Shown: piece by piece, positions 1 through 7,651 of the stretch | Layout: each line of letters opens with the position of its first letter | Numbering within the stretch: position 1 is the first letter of the stretch | Source of the DNA: Anaerolineae bacterium | Lineage (GTDB): Bacteria > Chloroflexota > Anaerolineae > B4-G1 | DNA: 9,000 nucleotides | Reading direction: 5' to 3' | Assembly: GCA_030612185.1 (NCBI GenBank) | Contig: JAUWOI010000148.1 | Location: forward strand, 1-9,000 | The notes under the pieces: model-generated | Seen by the model: the letters and a program-made list of their open reading frames with translations, nothing else | Databases searched by the model: none | What the model was told of the DNA's origin: nothing | Position numbers and translations under genes: made by a program

Positions 1-1
1 T

Positions 2-3000
2 ATGGATGTCTTTGTCCACGACCGGCAGACGGGGCAGACCGCCCGCGTCTCCGTCGCCTCCGAGGGGGGGCAGGGGAATTGGAATTCCGCCTGGTCCTCC
101 ATCTCCGCCGACGGCCGCTACGTGGCCTTCGCTTCCAAGGCCAGCAACCTGGTCAGCGGCGACACCAATGGCTGCATTGACGTCTTCGTCCACGACCGAC
201 AGACGGGGCAGACCACTCGCGTCTCCGTCGCCTCCGACGGGGGGCAGGGGAATGGTTATTCCTACGAAACCTCCATCTCCGCCGGCGGCCGCTACGTGGC
301 CTTCGCTTCCCAAGCCAGCAACCTGGTCAGCGGCGACACCAATGGCGAGTATGATGTCTTCGTCCACGATCGGGGGGATCCCTGTGACCTGAGCAAGCAG
401 CCCGTCCTGCTCGTCCCTGGCTGGGGCGGCAGTGCAAGTAACTTGGATACTGACGACCAACTCCGCTACTTCCGTGACTGGCTGGGCACGGACTATGCCG
501 AAAACTGCAACGTCTTTTACGCCACCGGCCTCTCAGCCGAACAGGGCACCCGGGAAAACGCACTGGCGATTCAGGAAGCGCTGCGGGCCGCTTACGACAC
601 TCGCATCGCGCTGGACTCCACCTGGAACGGCCACCTCGACATCATCGGCCACAGTTACGGCGGCATTAACTCTCGCGCATACCTGGAGTCCGCCGACCTA
701 TACGACCAAGACCAGTACGAGAAGGGCATCCACGTAGACAACCTCTTCACGCTGGGCACACCCCACGGCGGTGGCACCCCCGAGTTGCCCGGAGCGCTGC
801 TGATCACCGGGGGACACATCGTTGATCCAGATGATTGGGAATCGCTCTGGCAACTGACCCCCGGGCAAATGTATGCCTTCAACAAGGCTCATGACCAACC
901 GGACGGTGTTTGCTACCGGCTGATAGGAGGCCATGCATTCGAGCAAGACTTGCCTTGGTGGCTCCGGTTACTGTATGGCCCCTTCCAGTTCGTTCCCAAT
1001 GACCTGGGAGTCTACCGCTGGAGCGCGCACGAGATAGCGTCGTGGAACGATAGATATCCAAACGTGTTGGTTGGCAGCACCCCGGATATGCACGGCTACT
1101 TCGACAAGTTCGGCCTTGACCAGTATCGCTCCTATGTCTACCCAGCGGATACTTTTAATGCCTTCATCGGCCCCTACCTGGGGGCTGGGATAGGGCAGTG
1201 CGTTCCAGAAAGCCAGGCTCAGTCTATCGTGGCTGAGCCCACATCTTCTCCCTTGCCAGTGCCATCTATAGTGATCACGTCGGGTGCGGTGGTCAGTGGT
1301 ACCGTGGTTAGTGGAAACTTCCAGGTCAATTGGAGCGACGAGTCGGTCTTCTACCTGAACTGGCCCCTCGGCGACCTGGATCTGAGCCTGACCGACCCGG
1401 ATGGCAACCTGATAGATCCTACCGCCGCTCAGACCGATCCCAATGTGGACTATTTCGAGTTGCATGCCCTGGCCCGCACTGCCACCTATGTCTTCACCGA
1501 CACGTTGGCCGGCACCTGGGGCTATACCATCACAGCGTCCAGCGTGCCCTACACTATGCCCTATCGGCTCATTGCCCTGCCCAGCTTGCCGGTGGCGGTG
1601 ACAGCCCAGGCCAGCCCGTGGCAGCCGCAGGGCCAGTCGGCCATCATCAGCGGCACACTGACCTACTCGGTCACTACCCCGCTGACAGATGCAGACGTCC
1701 AGGCTTCTATCTGGCGACCGGATGGCGCTTTCGATACCCTGAACCTATATGACGACGGCGTGCACTATGATCAGGCGGCTGGCGACGGCATCTATGGCAA
1801 CAGTTACGCAGGGACCGATGTGGGCGGCTTCTACGCTGTTCTGATACAGGCGACAGGGGTTTATCAGACAGAGCCATACACCCGCACAGCCGAGACCTCT
1901 TTCTCCATCGCGACCGGCGCTGCCTCGCTGACCGGGCAGTACAGCGATCAGCCCCGGGACACCAATGGTGACGGACGCTACGAGTGGCTGGACGTCAGTG
2001 TGCAGATCAGCGTGACCCAGGTCGGGACATACACTCTGGCGGCGGACTTGGTGGCGACGGACAGCACCTACATTGGGCATGGTATGCTCCACACCGGGCT
2101 TCCGACCGGAACACACAACTTGACGCTCTCTTTTGACGGTGACGACATCCTGGAAAGTGGTCAAGATGGCCCATACACCCTCACGAACGTGCTCCTGGTG
2201 GACGCCGAGCGCGCCAGTCTGCTGCTAGACCAGGCCGACGATGCCCACACAACAGCAGCCTACAATCACTGGCAGTTCGGCAGGCCGCCCACCCTCTCTG
2301 ACCTGCCGAACCAGGTCTTCGACCAGACCACCAGCCCAACCAGCACAATTGATCTGTGGGCCTACGCCTGGGACGCGCAGACCCCCGTTGACGTGCTGAC
2401 CTACACCATCGAGGGCACCCCACCCGCCGGTGCAGGCGTAACGCTCGACAGCAACCGCTACGTTTACGTCAATCCAAGCACGGACTGGTGCGGCTACACC
2501 GACGTCACGATCCACGTGACCGACCCCGGTGGGCTGTGGGACAGCGACACGTTCCGCGTGGCCGTCACCTGGTCCTGCCAGGGGCCGCTGCCGGTGGCGG
2601 GTCAGTATGCACTACAAGACGAACCCATCACCATCGGCCTGACCCCGTACGAACCGCAGGTGGGCGATAGCACGGGGCTGTCGTGGTACGTGACAGGGGA
2701 GGACCATTGCACGACCAGCGGGGAGTACAGCGACGACGACGAGCTGACCTTCACGCCGGATGCGGGCTTTGTCGGCAGTGACACCGTAACGCTGCGCAGG
2801 GTGTATCCTTGGGGCCGCGCGGCCACGCAAGGCCTCCCGCTGGCGTGGGGTAGTGGAACCTGCGACACGCCCGGTGTTCCCGTCCTGGTGGCACCGGTGG
2901 ACGGCAGCGCGGCCGGCGGCAACAGACCCACCTTCGAGTGGGGCACAGTCACCGGCGCAGAGGAGTACCAGATCCAGGTTGACGACAATACGGACTTCTC

Positions 3001-3205
3001 CAGCCTGGAGAGGGATGAGACCACGGCCAGCACAGAGTACACACCCGCATCCGGCCTGAGCGGCGGCGTCTACTACTGGCGCGTGCGGGCGTCCAATGGT
3101 TGTGGCGCCGGGGTCTGGTCGGCGAAATGGGACTTCACGGTACTCACACCATCGCCCCTGGGGTTCAAGATCTACCTGCCGGTGGTGGGAAGGGATTATC
3201 GGTGA
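2..3205 (+). CDS. Secreted beta-propeller / lipase-like / Ig-module protein (5' partial)
   Basis: The frame is open from the window edge, and its first Met sits inside a repeat at the place held by Ile or Tyr in later copies, so the true start lies upstream. Residues 2-124 are propeller-type repeats (DVFVHDR...SISADGRYVAFAS, PD40-like). An alpha/beta-hydrolase domain follows at about 130-400: LLVPGWGGS as a likely oxyanion-hole region, nucleophile elbow GHSYGG (Ser218), TLGTPHGG at 250-257, and His364 in DMHGYF as the candidate catalytic His. This resembles lipase class 2/PGAP1-like esterases. After a Pro/Ser linker come beta-sandwich regions, one with DDGVHYD..AGDGIYGN at 584-600 as in choice-of-anchor X domains, Ig/cadherin-like regions at about 760-950, and an FN3-like module at about 958-1050. 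The protein ends in FKIYLPVVGRDYR. It probably acts outside the cell on esters or lipids. The substrate is unknown; the fold call is solid, the family call moderate. Confidence 0.88.
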   Translation: MDVFVHDRQTGQTARVSVASEGGQGNWNSAWSSISADGRYVAFASKASNLVSGDTNGCIDVFVHDRQTGQTTRVSVASDGGQGNGYSYETSISAGGRYVAFASQASNLVSGDTNGEYDVFVHDRGDPCDLSKQPVLLVPGWGGSASNLDTDDQLRYFRDWLGTDYAENCNVFYATGLSAEQGTRENALAIQEALRAAYDTRIALDSTWNGHLDIIGHSYGGINSRAYLESADLYDQDQYEKGIHVDNLFTLGTPHGGGTPELPGALLITGGHIVDPDDWESLWQLTPGQMYAFNKAHDQPDGVCYRLIGGHAFEQDLPWWLRLLYGPFQFVPNDLGVYRWSAHEIASWNDRYPNVLVGSTPDMHGYFDKFGLDQYRSYVYPADTFNAFIGPYLGAGIGQCVPESQAQSIVAEPTSSPLPVPSIVITSGAVVSGTVVSGNFQVNWSDESVFYLNWPLGDLDLSLTDPDGNLIDPTAAQTDPNVDYFELHALARTATYVFTDTLAGTWGYTITASSVPYTMPYRLIALPSLPVAVTAQASPWQPQGQSAIISGTLTYSVTTPLTDADVQASIWRPDGAFDTLNLYDDGVHYDQAAGDGIYGNSYAGTDVGGFYAVLIQATGVYQTEPYTRTAETSFSIATGAASLTGQYSDQPRDTNGDGRYEWLDVSVQISVTQVGTYTLAADLVATDSTYIGHGMLHTGLPTGTHNLTLSFDGDDILESGQDGPYTLTNVLLVDAERASLLLDQADDAHTTAAYNHWQFGRPPTLSDLPNQVFDQTTSPTSTIDLWAYAWDAQTPVDVLTYTIEGTPPAGAGVTLDSNRYVYVNPSTDWCGYTDVTIHVTDPGGLWDSDTFRVAVTWSCQGPLPVAGQYALQDEPITIGLTPYEPQVGDSTGLSWYVTGEDHCTTSGEYSDDDELTFTPDAGFVGSDTVTLRRVYPWGRAATQGLPLAWGSGTCDTPGVPVLVAPVDGSAAGGNRPTFEWGTVTGAEEYQIQVDDNTDFSSLERDETTASTEYTPASGLSGGVYYWRVRASNGCGAGVWSAKWDFTVLTPSPLGFKIYLPVVGRDYR
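5..373 (+). repeat. 174-bp coding tandem repeats (propeller blades)
   Basis: The block encoding DVFVHDRQTGQT starts at 5, 179 and 353, giving an exact period of 174 bp (58 residues). The third copy stops after DVFVHDR and runs straight into the hydrolase domain. Nucleotide identity between copies is visibly high, including third codon positions, which points to recent duplication or gene conversion. More copies probably lie upstream of the window. Confidence 0.9.
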
Positions 3206-3279
3206 CTGCTACCAGTAGCGCCTGGAAGTACGGGACAGTGAGGGCGCCGATTCTCTCAGAGCATGTCTGAAGAATATCC

Positions 3280-3355
3280 GTAGTGACGACTTTAGTCGTT
3301 AATTGCAGAGATTATAGGCCAGAACGAGCCAAAGAACGACTGAAGTCGTCACTAC
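3280..3355. repeat. 76-bp element with 21-bp inverted ends
   Basis: The left end 3280-3300 and right end 3335-3355 are reverse complements at 20 of 21 positions. Each end is itself a small palindrome (ACGACT-TT-AGTCGT at 3286-3299, ACGACT-GA-AGTCGT at 3336-3349). The interior of 34 bp is unremarkable. It lies between two convergent genes, so it could act as a bidirectional terminator: on the minus strand the hairpin is followed by TTCTTT. It could equally be a MITE-like or REP-like repeat. No target-site duplication is evident. Confidence 0.75.
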
Positions 3356-3425
3356 AAATCGTCACTACAAATCGTTACTACAAACCGTTACTACAAACCG
3401 TTACTACAAATCGTTACTACAAACG
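3348..3425. repeat. Six tandem copies of a 13-bp repeat
   Basis: Units start at 3348, 3361, 3374, 3387, 3400 and 3413 with consensus GTYACTACAAAYC. The first unit overlaps the right end of the adjacent inverted-repeat element (its terminal GTCACTAC), so the array appears to have grown from that end. It ends 19 bp before the stop codon of the minus-strand gene. Confidence 0.92.
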
Positions 3426-3444
3426 TCCAACGCGGAGAGAATCC

Positions 3445-6400
3445 TTATGGCGATGTATGCTCCACCAGAATCTGTTGGCCGCTGCGTAACATCACGCTGA
3501 TGGCGCGATCGCCAGATAGGTTCCAGGGAACCGGACTGCCAGGGACGCCTCCAGCGGTCAGATTGCGTACTGTAATCTGGCCAGGAAGGATGCCGTCGGC
3601 GGCATACCAACTGGCTGGTAGGTCGGCGTAGGTCACGTGGTACTGCCGGGCAGCCGGGTAGTGGGCGGCCGCTAGCACAAAGCTGTGCGTGTCGCTGTAG
3701 GTCAGACTGATGCTGATAGGTTCGGTGCTGGTGAGCACCGGGCGACCGTGGTGTCCTACAAAAGTGACATCAGTAGCGTACATGTTTCGCCCCTCTGAGA
3801 CGGCTGACGACACCAGCGCAGCAGTCCCATCTGTAGTGAGCGCTCCGATCGTGCGTAAGACGCCGTCTCGACTACGGGCAAAGGTGTAGGCGGCGCTCTC
3901 GCTGTAGTCTACGATACCGCCGTCGGCGTGTAAAGAGGTGTAGGCCAGGAAACCGTCACTGGCATTCCAGGCCAACCAACCGTTGGGCGGTAGGGTGAAG
4001 CGGGCAGCACTGGTCTCATTCGGCTGTACTGTCCAGGTATGAGTAACAGTGTCATCATAAGTGAGCCAGGCATCAAAGCGTGTGGAGTCCCAACCAGAGT
4101 CGTCATTCTGACTGACCCGCAAGGCCAAGGTATCGCCAGCCACAACCTCTACCGCCAGGTCAGGCGCGTAGACCGTGGGGTCGCCGTTGGTTATGGTCTG
4201 GGACCAGATGTTGGTGTCGTTGTGCCATAAGGCGGCGGTGATGCCGTCACCGCCGCCTGGATCAAGGTCCTCAGTCCAGCCACGAACGTGCACGGTAGCC
4301 GTCACCGGGCTGATCCAGACCACAGATGGCTCACAATCGTCCGGGTGCAGGGACCAGCGGCTGATCTGGCAATTAGCGGCCGGTCCTTGCCAAATCTGCC
4401 GATCGGGATCCCAGATCAAGTCGTGGTATGAGGTGCCGTCCCAATAGCGGTAGTGCCAACCGTGCTCGCCCTGTCTGCCGACAGGCAGGCCCTGGCGATG
4501 CCTGAAGTCGTCGCGCGTGGCGTACCAACCGCGACTCTGTTCGCCGTTGATAAGGATGTGTGTGCCGTCGGCGTAGATCAGGCGCACATGGGGGGCGTAG
4601 AGATCCACGCCGGCCTGCATCGCGCCGCCCAGGTCTGTCCACGTGTCGTCAACTTCGTAAGAGATAGTCTGGATAGCGCTGCTCAAATAGCGGGTTTGCA
4701 GGGCGCGCATCAGATAGTACTCGGTCAGCGTGTCACCAAGAGACGGGCGCAGCCAGGGGAACCCATTCCCATAACTGAGCCACCCGCTATGCCCATAGGC
4801 GATCTGGTGGGCGCGGTAGCGATCCTGGTCTACCTGGTCGAAGGGGTGGTCACGTGCCACCTCGAGCCTTTCAAGATCGCTGAGCGAAGAGGGAAAGAAG
4901 TAACGCTGCATATATCCCATACCCTGGTTTACCTGCAACGGTAACACAGCACGCAGCTCGAAATCAGGCACGACGGGCGCACCGGCCCGGCCTTCAATCT
5001 GGGCCTCGACGCCATCTACGTAACCGGCGTAGTACGTATCGTAGCGCTCTGAACCTTCCCCCCCCTCGCCGAATAGAGGGCCATTGTAGCGAGCCTGCTG
5101 GTGCCGGAAAAACTGCTTGCGCAGCAGGACGGCTTGAGCGTGAGTGTGAGGTGTTGGATTGGATGCGTCCAGGTCCAGCCACCGCCAAGGGGCCCAGGCG
5201 GTGTCCACATCCTCGTAACCAGCGTTCGGTCCATACTCAGCGGCGATGAGGCGGCCCTCAGTATCCGCCAAAGCCAGGGTCTTGTCGGCCGCCGTGCAAT
5301 AGGATTGGGCATCAGCAGAAGCGTTGTACCAACATAACTTGGAGTTGCCTTCGGCGTCTTGCGCGGCGTTCCCCCGGTCGAAACTGGGGGCATCGGGGTA
5401 GTGATCGGCGTAGTTCTCGTGCAACCCAATGCGGTGACCAGCAGCGATGGCACTGTTGACCAGAGAGCGCATAGCCTCGGGACTGCCCCAGGCCGGATTG
5501 GCTGGATAGTGGTCAGGCAGGTTGACGTCGTAGCCGTACCGTTGCCACACGTGGATGATCACATTGAGGTCGCTGATCCCGTAGCGGGCCAGGTTACCGA
5601 GCAAACCGCGATAGCGGCGGAAGGTATCACTCTCGGTACTTTGGCCGGGATGACCACCGCTCCAATGGATCTGGCTATAGGCACTGGACCCCTGCCAGTG
5701 GTCGGACTGCCAGGTCATCTCGGCATAACCATCGGCGCCGCGATACTCCAGGTAGCGCCAATTACGATGGCCCTGAACGTCACTCCAATCGTCTCCGGCG
5801 TGGTAGACATCATCAGGCGTAGTGATGACCGGCTGCCAGACGGTCGTGTCGCACGAGTTGTCGGCGCCTCGATTGTTGATGTGGTGGTAGAGCACGTCGC
5901 CAACGACGACGTCCACGCTGAGCGCTGGCTCGACACCGGTGGTAGCGCCGTCTTCGATCACCGCAGCCCACAACTCCGCATCGTTACGGCGGATGCTGAC
6001 AACGACACCCTGTCTGCCGACAGGCAGGCCCTGGCCGCAGCCTGGGTCGCCATCGTAGGCCCGGCCACTTATGTGGACAGTCGCGGTGACAGGGCTGGTC
6101 CAGGCGCGAACGGCGTCGCGAGGCCAGGGATCGTGCCAACTTCCGAGCACCTCCCACACATCCAGCGTCAGACGCTGGCTCAGGTCGGCGCGATGAGGAG
6201 ATGGTGCCTGGTTGGGCCGGGGCAGCACGTCGGCGATGACCGGGCTGACGGCGAGGTAGCCAGTTTCATTCAGCGGCTCGATCTGCCCGGCGCTATCGAG
6301 TTCAGGAATCCCCATATTGTACGCACTGACACGATCGCCACCTGGTTCATCCACAATACGCTTGAAGCGATAACTGTTGCTCTTGCCAGGGTCCAGGTAG

Positions 6401-7173
6401 GCGCTGAAGAAACTGTTGGACCCATAGGCAGCGATCGGATCAGGCAGGTAGGGCAGGAGGACGGCGCGGCCGTTCGGTGTGGTTTCGCTGGGGCCGATGC
6501 GAAAACCCCAGAAATTCTCCAGTCCGCTGCTGCTACCGCCCACGGCAGTGACGTGCCACGTGAGCGCGCCGCCTTGCAGCCAGATCTCGTAGCGGAGGTG
6601 ATGGGTGGTACCGTCCACAGCGACGGTATAGCTCAGATCGAGGCGATCCCCATTCAGGCCGTGGCTGTCCAGCCTGGTTTCCGCCACTGCGGCCAACTCG
6701 GCGGGCTCCAGGATCGCCCCATCGAGGCGCCGGTATCGGGGGCCAGCCCCAGCGATGGGATAGGCAACCGGTTTGTCGTTCGTGACAACACCAACGCGCA
6801 GGCGGCCAGTTTGAAGTTCGATATCGTCCATAGCCAGCCTGTAGGTGGTCGTGTGACTGCCGGTGTAGGTGAAGACATAGGCATTGGCACGAGCGTCGTA
6901 CGTGGCCTCCGACGTGTAAACCCCTTCCGGGTTGGCGATAGCGGGCGCCAGGTTGTCCAGATCGGGCGTGGGAATGGACGTGCGCGCGGACGAGCGGAGT
7001 TTGCCCTGGACAGAACCCGTGGTGGGCAGCCGGATGTCCGGGTAGGTTGTTTGGAAAAGGGGGCCAGGGTCAGCGGGGGAGATGAACGCAGCCTGTATGT
7101 CATGCCTGGGGAAGCCCACCGAGAGCACGACCACGAGGGCGAGCAAGAGCAAAATCTGGTACTTGAACGTCAT
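3445..7173 (-). CDS. Secreted putative glycoside hydrolase (GH101/GH129/DUF5696-like)
   Basis: Complete, 1242 residues, starting ATG at 7173 and ending TAA at 3445. A signal peptide is clear: MTFKYQ, then a hydrophobic core LLLLALVVVLSVG, with probable cleavage near residue 29. Residues about 70-345 look like a beta-sandwich of the mutarotase-like kind found before some GH barrels. A small beta module spans about 358-465, and a homologous one about 953-1045 (both W-x-SPVTATVH...DPG). The probable TIM barrel covers about 480-860: VWQRYGYD (about 542-549), GLHENYADHYP around His585, YEDVDTAW (Asp655/Asp657), and GPLFGEGGEG with Glu703. One Asp and Glu703 are my candidates for nucleophile and acid/base. 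It probably cleaves sugar linkages outside the cell. No clear Shine-Dalgarno site precedes the ATG, but the signal peptide supports this start. The exact family is recalled from motif style and remains uncertain; the C-terminal tail motif of the first gene is absent. Confidence 0.85.
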   Translation of the reverse strand: MTFKYQILLLLALVVVLSVGFPRHDIQAAFISPADPGPLFQTTYPDIRLPTTGSVQGKLRSSARTSIPTPDLDNLAPAIANPEGVYTSEATYDARANAYVFTYTGSHTTTYRLAMDDIELQTGRLRVGVVTNDKPVAYPIAGAGPRYRRLDGAILEPAELAAVAETRLDSHGLNGDRLDLSYTVAVDGTTHHLRYEIWLQGGALTWHVTAVGGSSSGLENFWGFRIGPSETTPNGRAVLLPYLPDPIAAYGSNSFFSAYLDPGKSNSYRFKRIVDEPGGDRVSAYNMGIPELDSAGQIEPLNETGYLAVSPVIADVLPRPNQAPSPHRADLSQRLTLDVWEVLGSWHDPWPRDAVRAWTSPVTATVHISGRAYDGDPGCGQGLPVGRQGVVVSIRRNDAELWAAVIEDGATTGVEPALSVDVVVGDVLYHHINNRGADNSCDTTVWQPVITTPDDVYHAGDDWSDVQGHRNWRYLEYRGADGYAEMTWQSDHWQGSSAYSQIHWSGGHPGQSTESDTFRRYRGLLGNLARYGISDLNVIIHVWQRYGYDVNLPDHYPANPAWGSPEAMRSLVNSAIAAGHRIGLHENYADHYPDAPSFDRGNAAQDAEGNSKLCWYNASADAQSYCTAADKTLALADTEGRLIAAEYGPNAGYEDVDTAWAPWRWLDLDASNPTPHTHAQAVLLRKQFFRHQQARYNGPLFGEGGEGSERYDTYYAGYVDGVEAQIEGRAGAPVVPDFELRAVLPLQVNQGMGYMQRYFFPSSLSDLERLEVARDHPFDQVDQDRYRAHQIAYGHSGWLSYGNGFPWLRPSLGDTLTEYYLMRALQTRYLSSAIQTISYEVDDTWTDLGGAMQAGVDLYAPHVRLIYADGTHILINGEQSRGWYATRDDFRHRQGLPVGRQGEHGWHYRYWDGTSYHDLIWDPDRQIWQGPAANCQISRWSLHPDDCEPSVVWISPVTATVHVRGWTEDLDPGGGDGITAALWHNDTNIWSQTITNGDPTVYAPDLAVEVVAGDTLALRVSQNDDSGWDSTRFDAWLTYDDTVTHTWTVQPNETSAARFTLPPNGWLAWNASDGFLAYTSLHADGGIVDYSESAAYTFARSRDGVLRTIGALTTDGTAALVSSAVSEGRNMYATDVTFVGHHGRPVLTSTEPISISLTYSDTHSFVLAAAHYPAARQYHVTYADLPASWYAADGILPGQITVRNLTAGGVPGSPVPWNLSGDRAISVMLRSGQQILVEHTSP
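4469..4496 (-). repeat. 28-bp palindromic element, copy 1 (in frame)
   Basis: These 28 bp are identical to 6008-6035. The core CCTGTCTGCCGACAGGCAGG folds into an 8-bp stem with one G-U pair and a 4-nt loop. On the coding strand it encodes GLPVGRQG (residues about 894-902), within HRQ-GLPVGRQG-EHGW. Short CAGGG direct repeats flank the core. It looks like a dispersed mini-repeat tolerated inside a coding region. Confidence 0.85.
6008..6035 (-). repeat. 28-bp palindromic element, copy 2 (in frame)
   Basis: Identical to 4469-4496 and read in the same orientation and frame as GLPVGRQG (residues about 381-389). It sits inside the first SPVTATVH module, in GCGQ-GLPVGRQG-VVVS. The homologous second module (GGGDG-ITAALW, residues about 973-984) lacks it, so the segment is a net insertion of seven codons. 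Confidence 0.88.
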
Positions 7174-7277
7174 ACGACTGGCTATGTTGAACTCGCTTTA
7201 CCTGATTTTGAAACAGGATTTGTGCTGATGACATGCCCCAGTCCCCTCGCTCTTTCATCGTAGCAGGGTGTTGTAGA

Positions 7278-7308
7278 ATTATCAATAGGCAATTAGTACC
7301 GGTTTCAA
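7278..7308 (-). promoter_or_regulatory. Weak promoter candidate for the glycoside hydrolase gene
   Basis: On the minus strand TTGAAA (7308-7303) is followed after 19 nt by GATAAT (7283-7278), about 105 bp before the ATG. The spacing is longer than the usual 17 nt, so this is only a possibility. The -35 box lies inside the first 11-bp repeat, so a regulator bound there would affect it directly. Confidence 0.25.
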
Positions 7309-7331
7309 ACCTGATTCAAATCTGATTCAAA
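7299..7331. promoter_or_regulatory. Three 11-bp direct repeats, possible operator
   Basis: CCGGTTTCAAA, CCTGATTCAAA and TCTGATTCAAA lie head to tail at 7299, 7310 and 7321. A period of 11 bp places all copies on about the same face of the helix. The CTG-4 nt-AAA(T) layout resembles OmpR/PhoB-type direct-repeat operators such as the Pho box, though the middle bases differ from it. It lies 126-158 bp upstream of the minus-strand gene. Confidence 0.5.
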
Positions 7332-7361
7332 CTTGCGTGTGATACACTCTCGCATCACTGG

Positions 7362-7430
7362 TCTAACCTTCCCTATAACGACGATCAAACTTTCCCTACA
7401 CCAACAGTCAAACTGTCCCTACAGACAGGC
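7362..7430. repeat. Three 23-bp direct repeats (iteron-like)
   Basis: Copies start at 7362, 7385 and 7408. The first 16 bp of each follow TCWAACYKTCCCTAYA, while the remaining 7 bp vary. Regularly spaced copies like this are typical of binding sites for a protein, either a regulator or a transposase acting at element ends (IS21-like and Mu-like elements have such repeats). No transposase gene is nearby. Confidence 0.8.
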
Positions 7431-7578
7431 GGCACAATTTGTGGTAGACTTTTGCTATGTAGCAGCCGACCACGTGAGACGTGATTTGCTTCCAGGGGGG
7501 CGGAGATGAACGGGCGGGCGTCCTTGGGCTACATCAATACTGCGCTTTTGCGAGACGTGCGAGCGTCCCGGTGGGCCT

Positions 7579-7600
7579 GCCCCTGAAATTGTCGAAGGGC
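7579..7600. repeat. REP-like GTCGAAGGGC motif
   Basis: GCCCCTGAAATTGTCGAAGGGC has GCCC/GGGC ends and resembles the GCCCTGAGC-TGTCGAAGGGC repeat that I recall as widespread in environmental bacterial genomes. This copy is divergent in the middle. Family membership is from memory only. Confidence 0.4.
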
Positions 7601-7651
7601 GGCCTGTTGTGCCTTTCCGCCGGGCGTTTTGGCGTCTGTGGTAGTGGAATA

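Noticed and set aside
968..1465. A 165-codon minus-strand frame and other frames inside the first gene.
   Set aside because: They overlap the lipase-like coding region on the other strand or in another frame and show no signal peptide, domain or ribosome binding site.
3208..3219. GCTAC-CA-GTAGC hairpin just after the first gene as a terminator.
   Set aside because: The stem is only five pairs with a 2-nt loop and no T tract follows.
3348..3425. Possible CRISPR array.
   Set aside because: The 13-bp units are contiguous with no spacers and are far too short for CRISPR repeats.
7201..7217. CCTG...CAGG hairpin upstream of the minus-strand gene.
   Set aside because: A four-pair stem with a large loop is expected by chance.
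5359..7263. A 634-codon open frame on the plus strand.
   Set aside because: It lies fully antisense to the glycoside hydrolase gene, whose product has a signal peptide and recognisable motifs. The antisense product is Val/Gly/Ala-rich without domain motifs and is a GC-rich shadow frame.
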